NCBI RefSeq assembly: GCF_004801255.1 | Contig: NZ_CP036295.1 | Location: 2,058,001-2,122,000, forward strand | Origin: Desulfovibrio desulfuricans | GTDB taxonomy: Bacteria; Desulfobacterota; Desulfovibrionia; Desulfovibrionales; Desulfovibrionaceae | DNA length: 64,000 nt | Direction of reading: 5' to 3' | Shown: in pieces, positions 46,443 to 55,739 of the stretch | Layout of the letters: each line of letters opens with the position of its first letter | Position numbering within the stretch: position 1 is the stretch's first letter | Notes under the pieces: generated by a model | What the model was told of the DNA's origin: nothing | The model's database searches: none | Seen by the model: the letters and a program-made list of their open reading frames with translations, nothing else | Translations under genes and position numbers: made by a program

Positions 46443-47536
46443 CCAGGGCCGAGGATGCAGACGACCCCGCGCGGGAGCAACGGTGCAACAAAATTCTGCT
46501 GGTGGACGATGCGCCGGAAAACCTGCGTATCCTCAGCGAATGCCTGCGCGACAAATACACCATCATGTTTGCCAAAAACGGGCCGGACGCCCTGCGGCTG
46601 GCCCGATACCAGCCGCCGCCGGACCTCATCCTTCTGGACGTGATCATGCCCGGCATGGACGGCTATGAAGTGTGCAGAAAATTGCGGGACGAAACGCAGA
46701 CGCGCGATATCCCCATTATGTTCATCACCGCCCAGAATGAAGAAACAGACGAAGCCAAGGGCCTCTCGCTGGGCGCGCAAGACTACATCACCAAACCCTT
46801 CCGCTCGTCCCTTGTACGCAACCGCGTAGCCAACCAGCTCAAATACAAACGCTATCGCGACCACCTCAACGACATGGTGTTCGAGCGCACGCACCAGCTG
46901 GCCCTCACCCAGGAGGCCACCATTCACGCCATGGCCAGCCTGGCCGAATGGCGCGACACCGAAACCGGCGCCCACATCAAACGCACGCAAAATTATGTAA
47001 AGACCCTGGCCCTCTACATTTCCCAGCTGCCCCAGTACAGGGACGAGCTGGACCTGGACTCCATCTCGTGGCTTTACCTCTCCGCCCCGCTGCACGACGT
47101 GGGCAAGGTGGCCATTGCCGATACCGTGCTGCACAAGCCCGGCCCCCTCACCGACGAGGAGTACGAGGCCATGAAGGAGCACACCACCCACGGACGCGCC
47201 GTGCTGGCCTCGGCAGACAAATTTTTGGGCGAAAACTCCTTTTTGCGCATCGCCAGCGACATTGCCTATTGCCACCATGAGCGATGGGACGGCAAGGGCT
47301 ACCCGCGCGGGCTGTCGGGCAGGGAAATCCCGCTTTCGGCACGCCTCATGAGCGTGGCCGACGTTTACGACGCGCTGCGCAGCAAACGCGTGTATAAACC
47401 CTCCATGCCGCACGAGACAGCCGTGCGCATCATTGTGGATGGCCGGGGAACCCAGTTTGACCCGGACATTGTGGACGCCTTTGTCGCCCTGCAGGAAGAC
47501 TTTCGCAATATCGCCAGCAAGTATTCCGACATGTAG
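46439..47536 (+). CDS. Response regulator with HD-GYP cyclic-di-GMP phosphodiesterase domain
   Basis: Protein of 365 residues. REC domain ~18-135 with phospho-acceptor Asp in LILLDVIMPGMDGYE and Lys in ITKPF; HD-GYP domain ~165-350 with HDVGKVAIAD, HTTHGRAVL, HHERWDGKGYPRGLSG and VADVYDALRSKRVYKP, so both the HD and GYP elements are intact. It should hydrolyse c-di-GMP when phosphorylated. ATGA overlap with the lipoprotein gene puts it in the mla operon. No histidine kinase gene is near. Its product could tune the NfrB polysaccharide system at the other end of the window (inference). Confidence 0.93.
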   Translation: MTRAEDADDPAREQRCNKILLVDDAPENLRILSECLRDKYTIMFAKNGPDALRLARYQPPPDLILLDVIMPGMDGYEVCRKLRDETQTRDIPIMFITAQNEETDEAKGLSLGAQDYITKPFRSSLVRNRVANQLKYKRYRDHLNDMVFERTHQLALTQEATIHAMASLAEWRDTETGAHIKRTQNYVKTLALYISQLPQYRDELDLDSISWLYLSAPLHDVGKVAIADTVLHKPGPLTDEEYEAMKEHTTHGRAVLASADKFLGENSFLRIASDIAYCHHERWDGKGYPRGLSGREIPLSARLMSVADVYDALRSKRVYKPSMPHETAVRIIVDGRGTQFDPDIVDAFVALQEDFRNIASKYSDM

Positions 47537-47578
47537 GGCGCCGGCGGCTGCGCGCGCAACCGCCGCACCCAGCCGGGG

Positions 47579-47959
47579 CTACCGCCCCTCATGCTCGGCA
47601 AACACGTCCCTTGCGGCAAAAAGCCCGTTGAGCGCAGCGGGAAAACCCGCGTACACGGCCATCTGCATGATGACCTCCATGATTTCCTGCCGCGTGCAGC
47701 CCACATGCAGGGCGGCGGCAATATGCACGCGCAACTGCGGCGCGGCATTGCCCATGGCAGTCAGGGCCGCCACCACGGCTATTTCACGGCTTTTCAGATC
47801 CAGCCCTGACCGAGAGTAAATATCGCCAAAAGGAAACTCCACAAGATACCGTGCAAAATCCGGGCTGATGGCCCGCACGCTTTCAAGCACCTCTTCTCCG
47901 CCCCTTCCGTCCACACGTTCCAGCATGGCAAGCCCTGCGGCATAACGATCATTCTGCAT
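47579..47959 (-). CDS. Carboxymuconolactone decarboxylase family protein
   Basis: Small helical protein of 126 residues of the CMD/AhpD-like family: FPFGDIYSRSGLDLKSREIAVVAAL and HVGCTRQEIMEVIMQMAVYAGFPAALNGL. The CxxC peroxidase pair of AhpD is absent, so the decarboxylase/dehydrogenase-type branch is more likely. ATG 47959 has AAGGAG; the frame continues upstream into the divergent regulator start and is rejected. It is probably controlled by the divergent LysR gene. Confidence 0.85.
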   Translation of the reverse strand: MQNDRYAAGLAMLERVDGRGGEEVLESVRAISPDFARYLVEFPFGDIYSRSGLDLKSREIAVVAALTAMGNAAPQLRVHIAAALHVGCTRQEIMEVIMQMAVYAGFPAALNGLFAARDVFAEHEGR

Positions 47960-48045
47960 AAAAATCTCCTTTAAGGCCGCTGCACCACGGCCACTGGCGA
48001 ATATGTATGCCGTTGCGCGGGCTTTGCCTCTTGCTGATTTGGTGA

Positions 48046-48060
48046 TACCTTTAAGGTATG
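48046..48060. promoter_or_regulatory. Putative LysR operator overlapping the regulator start
   Basis: Palindrome ATACCTT-T-AAGGTAT containing a T-N11-A LysR-box pattern. It spans the start codon of the LysR gene and lies about 90 bases upstream of the divergent CMD gene, as for autoregulated pairs. Confidence 0.55.
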
Positions 48061-49038
48061 GCAAACGATGTATTTGATACGCCGGACTGGCGGCTGCTGC
48101 GCTATTTTTCGATAGTTGCCCAAGAGGGCAGCATGCGCCGCGCCGCAGACAGGCTGTTTATGACCCAGCCGCCCCTGAGCCGCCACATGCAGCGTCTGGA
48201 AGAGATGCTGGGCGTCACCCTGTTTACGCGGCACAGCAAGGGACTGTCGCTGACCGCCGAAGGGCTGGCAGTGCTGCGCATAGCGCGCCCCGTGCTGGAG
48301 GCGCAGGACGCGGCGGCTGACCGCCTGCGCAATCTCGGACGCAGCGATGCGGCAAAAGCGGACAAGACGCTGACCGTCGGCCTGACGACCGCTTTTGAAC
48401 AGGGAGTTTTTTTGCGCTTTATCCAGCATGTGGAAACGCACTGGAGCGGCGCAACGCGCTTTGTGCGGCAGTCGTCCCCCCGGTTGGCGCGGGACGTACG
48501 CCGGGGTAAACTGGATGCCGCCCTGGTGGCCCTACCCCTTGACCATGCGGGCATACGGCTTTGCCCCCTGCCCTATGCCGAACCCCTGCTCGCAGTTTTG
48601 CCCGGCTGCCGCCACGACGCACCAGCCATGGCCCGCCCGGAGCAGGAACGTCTCTCCCTGCAAGGCCTCAACGACAGGCCTCTTTTTTGGTTCAGGCGCG
48701 AGAGCAACCCCGCCTTTTTTGACCACATGCGCGGCGTATTTGCACAGGTGGGGTTTGCGCCCGCCCATCTGGAAGAGCCGGAAGAATACGATGTGCTGCT
48801 GGCCCGCATTGCGCAGGGCGAGGGCATGGGGCTGTTGCCCCGCTCGTTTTCCGCCATTGGGCGCGAGGGTGTGGAGTTTTGCCCGCTGGCCGAGGCAGGA
48901 CTATTGCAGTTGCGCCTTGGGTTGGCGCTGCCCCTGCGCGACGGCGGCAACGGCGCTGCCGCAGATGCCGCCCTGGGGCAGGATGCCGCGCCGCCGGCCG
49001 AGCGCATGCTTGCGGACGCCGCCCGCTGCCTGGGCTGA
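48058..49038 (+). CDS. LysR-family transcriptional regulator
   Basis: Regulator of 326 residues. N-terminal winged helix-turn-helix (LLRYFSIVAQEGSMRRAADRLFMTQPPLSRHMQRLEEMLG; core SMRRAADRLFMTQPPLSR), then a periplasmic-binding-protein-like effector domain (~100-300). Divergent to the CMD gene, which is its most likely target. The C-terminal 30 residues are Ala/Asp-rich. The effector is unknown. Confidence 0.9.
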   Translation: MANDVFDTPDWRLLRYFSIVAQEGSMRRAADRLFMTQPPLSRHMQRLEEMLGVTLFTRHSKGLSLTAEGLAVLRIARPVLEAQDAAADRLRNLGRSDAAKADKTLTVGLTTAFEQGVFLRFIQHVETHWSGATRFVRQSSPRLARDVRRGKLDAALVALPLDHAGIRLCPLPYAEPLLAVLPGCRHDAPAMARPEQERLSLQGLNDRPLFWFRRESNPAFFDHMRGVFAQVGFAPAHLEEPEEYDVLLARIAQGEGMGLLPRSFSAIGREGVEFCPLAEAGLLQLRLGLALPLRDGGNGAAADAALGQDAAPPAERMLADAARCLG

Positions 49039-49099
49039 AGCAGGCCCTAAAAGGCGCAAGGGGCAGAGAGGTGGCGGGCTGAAAAGCACCGCACCGCGC

Positions 49100-49129
49100 A
49101 AAAAAGCCCGGCAGCCAAAGCCACCGGGC
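49100..49129 (-). terminator. grpE terminator
   Basis: Minus-strand hairpin with GCCCGG / CCGGGC arms followed by a run of six U (AAAAAA on the plus strand at 49100-49105). It lies 25 bases beyond the grpE stop. Confidence 0.8.
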
Positions 49130-49154
49130 AGAATGCGCACTGCGCAAAAAATAC

Positions 49155-49787
49155 TTACTGCTTTATCATGACCTTGGCTGGGCGCAGCAGGCGGTCGCCA
49201 AGCCTGAAGCCGCGCTGCATCACGCGGGCCACGGAGTTGGGCGCAAAATCGGGCCGGTCTTCAAATCCCACTGCTTCGTGCACGTTGGGGTCAAACTCTT
49301 CACCTTCTTCGCCCAGAGGCTTGAGTCCGTGCTTTTCCACCACATCAAGCAGCAGTTTGTGTGTCATGGCCACGCCCTGCAGCATGTCCTTGCAGGCTTC
49401 GTGCTTGCTGCCGTAACGCAGGGCCAGATCAAGGTTGTCCAGCGTGGGCAGCAGGTCGCCAAGGACCTTCTCCGCCGCGTAGCGCATCTGCTCTTCATGC
49501 TCGCGCGTGAGGCGTTTCTTGAAATTGTCCATCTCAGCGGCGGTGCGCAGGCGCATTTCGTTCAGCTCGGCCTTGCAGCGCTCTTCGGCGCTTTGTGCGG
49601 CTGCCGCTTTGTCGAGGGCGGCTTCGTCGTGCGCTGCGTCGGCAGCATTTTTGCCCGCGTTTTGCCCAAACAAAATGCCGTCTTCTTCAAGAAAACCATC
49701 TTCAGGCTTTTCGGGCTGGCACTCTGCCCGCTCGTCGGCGTGGCCGCCCTGCTGTCCGTAGGGATGGTTTATTTTATGACGCTGCAT
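49155..49787 (-). CDS. grpE: GrpE nucleotide-exchange factor
   Basis: DnaK cochaperone of 210 residues. N-terminal acidic/polar region, coiled-coil helix ~60-115 (AAEMDNFKKRLTRE), then the GrpE beta domain with VEKHGLKPLGEEGEEFDPNVHEAV and a C-terminal RGFRLGDRLLRPAKVMI. Strong ribosome site AGGAGG before ATG. It stands apart from dnaK, dnaJ and hrcA, none of which is in this window. No clear CIRCE element seen upstream. Confidence 0.95.
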   Translation of the reverse strand: MQRHKINHPYGQQGGHADERAECQPEKPEDGFLEEDGILFGQNAGKNAADAAHDEAALDKAAAAQSAEERCKAELNEMRLRTAAEMDNFKKRLTREHEEQMRYAAEKVLGDLLPTLDNLDLALRYGSKHEACKDMLQGVAMTHKLLLDVVEKHGLKPLGEEGEEFDPNVHEAVGFEDRPDFAPNSVARVMQRGFRLGDRLLRPAKVMIKQ

Positions 49788-49995
49788 GCTTCCTCCTGAA
49801 TCGACCCCTGACGGGTCTTGATGCTTTCAGTTAAGTAAGTATGCTTATCCTCCCTGTCAAGGCGCTGCCGTAACAGCACAAAGTTTTGCGCTGCCCCGCG
49901 CCGCCGCCCGCCATAGCGCCTCTGGCAGGCCATCTGCGCCTCGACATTCTGCGTCGGCTTCTGTATATTGCTCGCACCAGAAGAGGAACAGCACT

Positions 49996-51300
49996 ATGAC
50001 ATGCCGAATTTTGACGCTGCAACATGAACAGGAATGGCCCGCGCTGGCCCAGTGGCTGCAAGGGCGGCGCAACCCCGGCAACGGGGTGGAAAGCGCCGTT
50101 AACGACATTATCTCTGCTGTACGACAAAAGGGCGACGACGCCCTGGTGGAGTACACGCGCAATTTTGACTGCCCCGATTTCGCCCCGCCGCTGCGCGTCA
50201 GCGAGCAGGAAATCGCCAAGGCGGCCGCCTCGGTAACTATCGAAAGCCGTGAGGTTATCGGCGAGGCTGCTGCCAATATACGCTCTTTTCACGAGGCCCA
50301 GGTTGAAAAATCCTGGTTTCTCACCCGGCCCGACGGCAGCATTCTGGGTCAGCAGGTTACCTCGGTTGACGCGGGCGGCCTGTATGTGCCCGGCGGCCAG
50401 GGGGGCAACACGCCCCTTGTCTCCAGCCTGCTGATGAGCGCCATACCCGCCCAGGTGGCGGGCGTGCCGCGTCTGGCCGTGTTTACGCCGCCGCGCAAGG
50501 ACGGCACGGTCAACCCGCATATTCTTGCGGCCGCGCACCTGCTTGACATCGACGAGGTCTACCGCGTGGGCGGGGCATGGTCCATTGCGGCCATGGCCTA
50601 CGGCACGCAGACCATCCACCCTGTGGACGTCATTGCCGGCCCCGGCAACATCTTTGTCACCACGGCCAAGCGCCTGGTGCAGGGCTCGGTGGGCATAGAC
50701 ATGATTGCCGGACCCAGCGAAGTACTGGTGCTGGCAGATTCGTCGGCCAACCCGGCGTGGCTTGCCGCCGATATGCTTTCGCAGGCGGAGCACGACGCCC
50801 TGGCCTCGGCCATCTGCATTACCGACGACGCCCGTCTGGCCGACGCCCTGCAGCAGGAGCTCAAAAAGCAGTGCGCAGCCCTGCCCAGAGCCACCATCGC
50901 AGCCCGCGCGCTTGAAGACTGGAGCGCCATTGTGGTTACGCCCAACATCTCCATAGCTGTGGCTGTGGCCAATATGGTGGCCCCAGAACACCTTGAGCTG
51001 TGCACCCGCGACCCCTGGGCCGTGCTGCCGTTTATACGGCACGCCGGGGCCGTGTTTATGGGCCAGCACAGCCCCGAGCCTGTGGGCGACTATTTTGCCG
51101 GACCCAACCATGTACTGCCTACGCTGGGAACGGCGCGGTTTTCCTCGGCCCTTTCGGTGCAGACCTTCTGCAAAAAAACCAGCATTGTGGCCGCTTCTTC
51201 AACCTTTTTACAGCAGAATATGCAGTCCATAGCCGCCCTTGCCCGGCTTGAGGGCCTGGAAGCCCACGCCCGCTCCGTTGAAGCGCGTGGAAAAAAATAA
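49996..51300 (+). CDS. hisD: Histidinol dehydrogenase
   Basis: Zinc enzyme of 434 residues catalysing the last two oxidations of histidine synthesis. Family blocks: [26 protein letters not shown] (core YVPGG), [42 protein letters not shown] (zinc Gln/His) and [31 protein letters not shown] precedes ATG. No other his gene is near; purC follows 25 bases later, probably in the same operon. Confidence 0.96.
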   Translation: MTCRILTLQHEQEWPALAQWLQGRRNPGNGVESAVNDIISAVRQKGDDALVEYTRNFDCPDFAPPLRVSEQEIAKAAASVTIESREVIGEAAANIRSFHEAQVEKSWFLTRPDGSILGQQVTSVDAGGLYVPGGQGGNTPLVSSLLMSAIPAQVAGVPRLAVFTPPRKDGTVNPHILAAAHLLDIDEVYRVGGAWSIAAMAYGTQTIHPVDVIAGPGNIFVTTAKRLVQGSVGIDMIAGPSEVLVLADSSANPAWLAADMLSQAEHDALASAICITDDARLADALQQELKKQCAALPRATIAARALEDWSAIVVTPNISIAVAVANMVAPEHLELCTRDPWAVLPFIRHAGAVFMGQHSPEPVGDYFAGPNHVLPTLGTARFSSALSVQTFCKKTSIVAASSTFLQQNMQSIAALARLEGLEAHARSVEARGKK

Positions 51301-51325
51301 AGGGCTGGAGGAATCAGGAGCCATC

Positions 51326-52207
51326 ATGAAAGTCGTGGTAAAAACAGAGATCAGCGCCTACCCTCTTCTTTCACGCGGGAAAGTGCGCGATATCTACGAT
51401 GTGGACGAAAAAAACCTGCTCATTGTCACCACTGACCGCATGTCGGCCTTTGACGTGATCATGAATGAACCCATCCCCTACAAGGGCGTGATCCTTAACC
51501 AGATCACCCTGTTCTGGATGGAAAAATTCAAGGATATCATTCCCAATCACCTGGTTGAAAGCGACGTTAACCGCTTCCCCGCTGCCCTGGCCCCCTGGAA
51601 GGACGAGCTTGAAGGCCGCGCCGTTATCGTGCGCAAGGCCAAACCCCTGCCGATCGAGTGCATTGTGCGCGGCTACATCACCGGCTCCGGCTGGAAGGAT
51701 TACAAGGCCACCGGCACCCTGTGCGGCTACAAGCTGCCCGCCAACCTGCGCGAATCGGACAAGCTGGAACCGGCGCTGTTTACGCCTTCCACCAAGGCCG
51801 AGCTTGGCAAGCACGACGAAAACATCAGCGTAGCCCAGGCGGCTGAACTGCTTGGCGCGGAAACCGCCGCCCAGGTCGAACGCACCACGCTTGCCATTTA
51901 CGAGGCCGGGCGCACACATGCCGCCGGTCGCGGCATTATCGTGGCGGACACCAAGTTTGAATTTGGCTTTATCGACGGCAAGTTGCACCTCATTGACGAA
52001 GTGCTTACGCCCGACTCCTCGCGCTTCTGGCCTGCCGACCAGTATCAGCCCGGTCAGGGCCAGCCCAGCTTTGACAAGCAATACCTGCGCGACTGGCTTG
52101 AAAAACAGCCATGGAACAAACAGCCCCCGCCGCCCGCCTTGCCTGAAGAAATCATCAAAGCCACGGCGAACCGCTATCAGGAAGCTTACAACATCCTGAC
52201 AAAGTAA
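51326..52207 (+). CDS. purC: Phosphoribosylaminoimidazole-succinocarboxamide synthase
   Basis: SAICAR synthetase of 293 residues, step eight of purine synthesis. [45 protein letters not shown]-type block ([14 protein letters not shown]) and [14 protein letters not shown] are diagnostic. AGGAG precedes ATG 51326; the upstream frame overlaps hisD and is rejected. It is the longer ~300-residue form used by many proteobacteria. Confidence 0.96.
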   Translation: MKVVVKTEISAYPLLSRGKVRDIYDVDEKNLLIVTTDRMSAFDVIMNEPIPYKGVILNQITLFWMEKFKDIIPNHLVESDVNRFPAALAPWKDELEGRAVIVRKAKPLPIECIVRGYITGSGWKDYKATGTLCGYKLPANLRESDKLEPALFTPSTKAELGKHDENISVAQAAELLGAETAAQVERTTLAIYEAGRTHAAGRGIIVADTKFEFGFIDGKLHLIDEVLTPDSSRFWPADQYQPGQGQPSFDKQYLRDWLEKQPWNKQPPPPALPEEIIKATANRYQEAYNILTK

Positions 52208-52322
52208 AAAATCAAGCGCGTCCGGCACATCAGTGTTGGACGCGCATTGGCGTGAAGGTCTCGGTACTTTTTTCACAAAGTTTCGGGTCTCTTCATCGAC
52301 CTGTCGTCCTCTGTCCGACAGC

Positions 52323-52350
52323 GCCGCGTTGTTACATGCGGCGGCTTTTT
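52323..52350 (+). terminator. Terminator between purC and fabI
   Basis: GCCGC / GCGGC stem with loop followed by seven U. A second GC-rich stem, GCGCGTCC / GGACGCGC (52216-52245), precedes it directly after the purC stop. Confidence 0.7.
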
Positions 52351-52427
52351 TTCGCCTGAACGGTCGCTGTCGCTATTTTGATACACCTCTGTCCGATTTT
52401 TCGGTTTGTATTTTTTCAGGAGGCTCC

Positions 52428-53198
52428 ATGCTGCTGCAAGGAAAGAAAGCTCTTATACTGGGTTTGGCCAACAACAGAAGCATCGCTTACGGCATTGCCA
52501 ATGCCCTTAAGGAACAGGGCGCCCGCCTGGCGTTCAACTATGTGGGCGAAGCCATCAAAAAGCGTGTCGAACCCCTGAGCGATGAGCTCGGCGGAGAATT
52601 TACGTTTCAGTGCGACGTTTGCGACGATGCGCAGATTCAGGCTGCCGCCGACCTCGTCAAGGAAAAATGGGGCGACCTGGACATACTTGTGCACTCTGTG
52701 GCCTTTGCCAACCGCGAAGACCTGGGCGGCCGCTTTGTCGACACCTCGCGCGAAGGCTTTCGGCTGGCCCTGGATGTTTCGGCCTACTCGCTTACCGGTG
52801 TCTGCCGCGCTTTTGAGCCCCTGCTGCACGAAGGCTCGTCGGTCATAACCATGACCTACCACGGCTCTACCAAGGTTATTCCCGGCTACAACGTCATGGG
52901 CGTGGCCAAGGCCGCGCTTGAGGCCTCCGTGCGCTACCTTGCGTGCGACTTTGGCACCAAGGGCATCCGCGTAAACGCCATCAGCGCAGGCCCCATCAAG
53001 ACCCTGGCAGCCTCTGCCGTTTCCAGCATGAAGGATCTGTGCAGCATTGTTGACCGAAACGCCCCCCTGCACCGCAACGTCACCACGGGCGACGTGGGCG
53101 GCACGGCCCTGTACCTTGCCTCTGACCTTGCCCATGCCGTGACCGGTCAGGTGGTCTATGTGGACAGCGGTTTCAGCACCATAGGCGTGATGGGCTAA
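52428..53198 (+). CDS. fabI: Enoyl-[acyl-carrier-protein] reductase (NADH), FabI type
   Basis: SDR-family reductase of 256 residues for the last step of each fatty-acid elongation cycle. ILGLANNRSIAYGIA gives the atypical NADH-binding start of FabI; the catalytic Tyr-x6-Lys is YNVMGVAK, preceded by GSTKVIPG; ISAGPIKTLAAS follows. Start ATG 52428 has CAGGAGG; the upstream frame is rejected. It is a monocistronic or two-gene unit with the small membrane protein downstream. Confidence 0.95.
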   Translation: MLLQGKKALILGLANNRSIAYGIANALKEQGARLAFNYVGEAIKKRVEPLSDELGGEFTFQCDVCDDAQIQAAADLVKEKWGDLDILVHSVAFANREDLGGRFVDTSREGFRLALDVSAYSLTGVCRAFEPLLHEGSSVITMTYHGSTKVIPGYNVMGVAKAALEASVRYLACDFGTKGIRVNAISAGPIKTLAASAVSSMKDLCSIVDRNAPLHRNVTTGDVGGTALYLASDLAHAVTGQVVYVDSGFSTIGVMG

Positions 53199-53306
53199 CG
53201 GCTTCTGTGGCTGCCCGCCGCATTTGCGGCGCTGGCGGCAACACCTGAACGTGCGCACGCGCACTGGCGCGGCCTCAGCGGCCTGAAGCCGTCAGAAGGA
53301 TCGATC

Positions 53307-53447
53307 ATGGACATCCTGACACTGAACGCACTGGGTATCACCGTCATGGCTATCTTCGGCCTGTGGGTCTTTTATCGTGCCGCCCAAATTACAAAAAAGC
53401 GGCGGCAGGATGATGAGCGCAAAAACAACGACCGCAAGGACGACTAA
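53307..53447 (+). CDS. Small membrane protein, 46 residues
   Basis: ATG 53307 follows AAGGA at good spacing. The peptide has one hydrophobic helix (~8-24, LGITVMAIFGLWVFY) and a strongly charged tail (KKRRQDDERKNNDRKDD), giving an N-out/C-in single-span topology. It lies between fabI and a hairpin terminator, so it is likely expressed. It has a general resemblance to CcoQ/DUF-type one-helix proteins, but I assign no family. Confidence 0.7.
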   Translation: MDILTLNALGITVMAIFGLWVFYRAAQITKKRRQDDERKNNDRKDD

Positions 53448-53489
53448 GGCCAGGCGCATCAACGTAACGCGCGCATGATTATGCCAGGG

Positions 53490-53511
53490 CCCGCAGGCAA
53501 TCGCCTGCGGG
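53490..53511 (+). terminator. Hairpin after the small membrane protein gene
   Basis: Nine-bp perfect arms CCCGCAGGC / GCCTGCGGG with a 4-base loop and a weak T-rich tail (TCCTGTTT). Confidence 0.65.
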
Positions 53512-53680
53512 TCCTGTTTCAGTCCGCAATGGCGCAATTTAAGCTTTTGGCAGGCTTGCAAAACAGGGCTGCGCCGGTCGTAAAAATTGCAACAAACTGC
53601 CCATATTCATTTTTTTTGCTTGCAATTGCTCACTGCCTGCTATATAGGTATTCGGCTTTGAGCGGTGAACATCACCGAAT

Positions 53681-53772
53681 GGAGAGGTGTCCGAGCTGGT
53701 CTAAGGAGCACGATTGGAAATCGTGTGTACGTTAATAGCGTACCGGGAGTTCGAATCTCCCCCTCTCCGCCA
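53681..53772 (+). tRNA. tRNA-Ser (anticodon GGA)
   Basis: Type II tRNA of 92 bases with encoded CCA. Acceptor stem GGAGAGG / CCTCTCC, discriminator G, anticodon stem CACGA / TCGTG enclosing TT-GGA-AA (anticodon 53716-53718), a long variable arm and the T-loop GTTCGAATC. Reads UCC and UCU codons. Followed by a strong terminator. Confidence 0.97.
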
Positions 53773-53780
53773 GATTTCAA

Positions 53781-53811
53781 GGGGTTACTGAAAAACAGTA
53801 ACCCCTTTTTT
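53781..53811 (+). terminator. Terminator of the tRNA-Ser gene
   Basis: Ten-bp perfect arms GGGGTTACTG / CAGTAACCCC, five-base A loop, then TTTTTT. Classic intrinsic terminator. Confidence 0.92.
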
Positions 53812-54038
53812 GTAACTGCCCGCTGCAGTTTGCAGTACTAGCTGAAAGCATCCCCAAGCCGCCGCAGCCCATCAGGTACAGCGCATCGTGGAACGATATC
53901 GCCATCACTTCGGCATTTGACATCTCGTTTTATCTCTCTCACGCCAGCCAGATTCGTCTAAATACGCTCACGGTCGTGCACTGCTCTTTATCTTACCGGC
54001 CTCAAATCAATCTGGCTCGCCTGCCCGATACAGAATTC

Positions 54039-54581
54039 ATGAATGCCCTCAACCAACATCTCTATTTGCTGCTGAATGCTGGCGACAACGCTTCCGCCCT
54101 CGCCATCCAGGCTGCCCGCCTGCTGGCTGAGCTGCCCGTGGGCCTGGGCATTGTCCTTGTGGTCATAGCATGGTGCAGGCAGAAAGAACGGCGATTTTTT
54201 GCGCGGCGCCTGCTCCTGTCCGTGGCGCTGGCCATGGGCGCGGCAGTAGCCGCTCGCGCGCTGTTTTACAATCCCCGACCTTTTGTGCTGGGCCTTGGCC
54301 GCATGCTGATCGAGCACGAGGCCACGTCGTCCTTCCCCAGCCTGCACGCTACATTTTTGTTTTCTCTGGCCTTGCCGCTGCTTGCCATGCATGGTTCGCG
54401 CAGTATTGGCCTTATGGTTTTTGCGTCGGGAATCATGGTCGCATGGGCGAGGATATTTGTGGGGGTGCATTACCCCTTTGACATGGCTGGCGCAGTTGTC
54501 ACCGCTGCAATGGCGACAGCCGTAGCCTGCGCCGTTGTAAAAAGAGCACGGCCGCCCCGCATTGTCTATCTGCAACGCTAG
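54039..54581 (+). CDS. PAP2-family membrane phosphatase
   Basis: Protein of 180 residues with ~5 transmembrane segments. The acid-phosphatase triad is recognisable: RALFYNPRP, SFPSLH and ARIFVGVHYPFD. Lys of the classical first motif is Arg here and PSGH reads PSLH. Such proteins dephosphorylate undecaprenyl pyrophosphate (BcrC-like) or lipid phosphates. ATG 54039 is favoured over 53976 because the hydrophobic pattern starts there; no clear ribosome site for either. It is next to the intact IS copy. Confidence 0.83.
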   Translation: MNALNQHLYLLLNAGDNASALAIQAARLLAELPVGLGIVLVVIAWCRQKERRFFARRLLLSVALAMGAAVAARALFYNPRPFVLGLGRMLIEHEATSSFPSLHATFLFSLALPLLAMHGSRSIGLMVFASGIMVAWARIFVGVHYPFDMAGAVVTAAMATAVACAVVKRARPPRIVYLQR

Positions 54582-54672
54582 CGCTGCGCGTGGCGGCAAC
54601 AAACGCACAATGGTGAAAGGCTTCATCCCCCCCGTACAGACACTGCAACGCAGGCAATATGGGTGCACTAGG

Positions 54673-55691
54673 TGTAGAGTGTCAACACGTTGTTCACCCT
54701 CCCAGCCTTGAAGCTTGAGGTTTTCTGCCAAGAGCCGAGTGTGGTCGCAAGAAATTATAACGATGCGTCCATATCGGCAGATACGCTGTTCTTTTCCAAG
54801 AGTGGGTATATGTTTCTGCGTATGCCCACTCTTGCATTGCTGTTCTGATGAAGCGTTCAGCCTTGCCGTTGGTTTGTGGTCGATAAGGCCGTGTCCGCTT
54901 ATGCGTTATTCCGAACTCACGACAGGCGTCACGAAACTTCCTTGACCTGTAGCAAGATCCGTTATCTGTCAGAATTCGTTCTATCTTGATGCCGTGTGAG
55001 GCGTACCATGAAACGGCAAACCATAAAAATTCTACCGCCGATTTGGCTGTTTCGTCTGGAAGGACGGCGGTGTACGCAGCTCTGGAAGCATCATCCACGC
55101 ACACGTGCAGGTATTCCCATCCTGGCCGTCTGCGATGAACTTGCCGCGTTCCCGCTTTTCTATGCCCAACGCCATCAATCTTGCCCAGCTTTTTGATGTC
55201 CAGGTGCAGCATTTGCCCTGGATTTTCCCATTGATAGCGCTGAATTGGTTCCTTGTGTTCCAGTGATGATAACCGTGAACAGGCAAGTTGCCGCAGAACA
55301 CGAAAAACACTGCTTCGGCAAATGCCCAGGCGTAGGGCGATTTCATCCCCGGTTTTTCTCTCTTTTCGCAGCGTGTATATCTGACAAAAATCAAGCTCAG
55401 ATAGTATGTTGCGACAATGTCTGGGGCGCGAACTGCGGTCTGCAAGTGCGTCTTGCCCACCATGAGCATGCCGACTTTTCCACTTCCTCGCGGTGCGCAA
55501 ACTTACGCCATAACCAGCCGCCACTTTTGCCGCTGGTTCATGCTGCATACGCCGCACCATTTCTTCTCGACTACGAACCGTCAGTTTGGCATTCTTATGG
55601 CTGTTCACCCTTTCCCTCTCTCGGTTTGCTGTGTGTGGTAACTCCAGCTTTACCGATTTGGGGAGGGTGAACAACCTATTGGAACATTACA
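54673..55691 (-). mobile_element. Intact IS481-family element (copy 2), 1019 bp
   Basis: Ends are TGTAGAGTG... on the left and ...ACATTACA on the right; both inverted ends share GTTGTTCACCCTCCC inside. The 6-bp sequence ACTAGG flanks both sides (54667-54672 and 55692-55697), the expected target duplication. It holds one transposase gene on the minus strand. Confidence 0.92.
54694..55608 (-). CDS. IS481-family transposase, intact
   Basis: Transposase of 304 residues from GTG 55608 (GGGA upstream). The frame reads further to TTG 55674, inside the IS end. N-terminal helix-turn-helix (AAKVAAGYGVSLRTARKWKSRH, ~25-50) and second HTH (DEIALRLGICRSSVFRVLRQL), then the rve core with CVDDASR, LTDNGS and NGKAERF as the DDE triad. 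No stop or frameshift. It shares sequence with the partial copy at the left edge and the broken copy near 58 kb. Confidence 0.93.
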   Translation of the reverse strand: MNSHKNAKLTVRSREEMVRRMQHEPAAKVAAGYGVSLRTARKWKSRHAHGGQDALADRSSRPRHCRNILSELDFCQIYTLRKERKTGDEIALRLGICRSSVFRVLRQLACSRLSSLEHKEPIQRYQWENPGQMLHLDIKKLGKIDGVGHRKAGTRQVHRRRPGWEYLHVCVDDASRAAYTAVLPDETAKSAVEFLWFAVSWYASHGIKIERILTDNGSCYRSRKFRDACREFGITHKRTRPYRPQTNGKAERFIRTAMQEWAYAETYTHSWKRTAYLPIWTHRYNFLRPHSALGRKPQASRLGG

Positions 55692-55739
55692 ACTAGGCCT
55701 GCGCATACAAGCAACTACTACAAGCGGACGCGGCGATGC

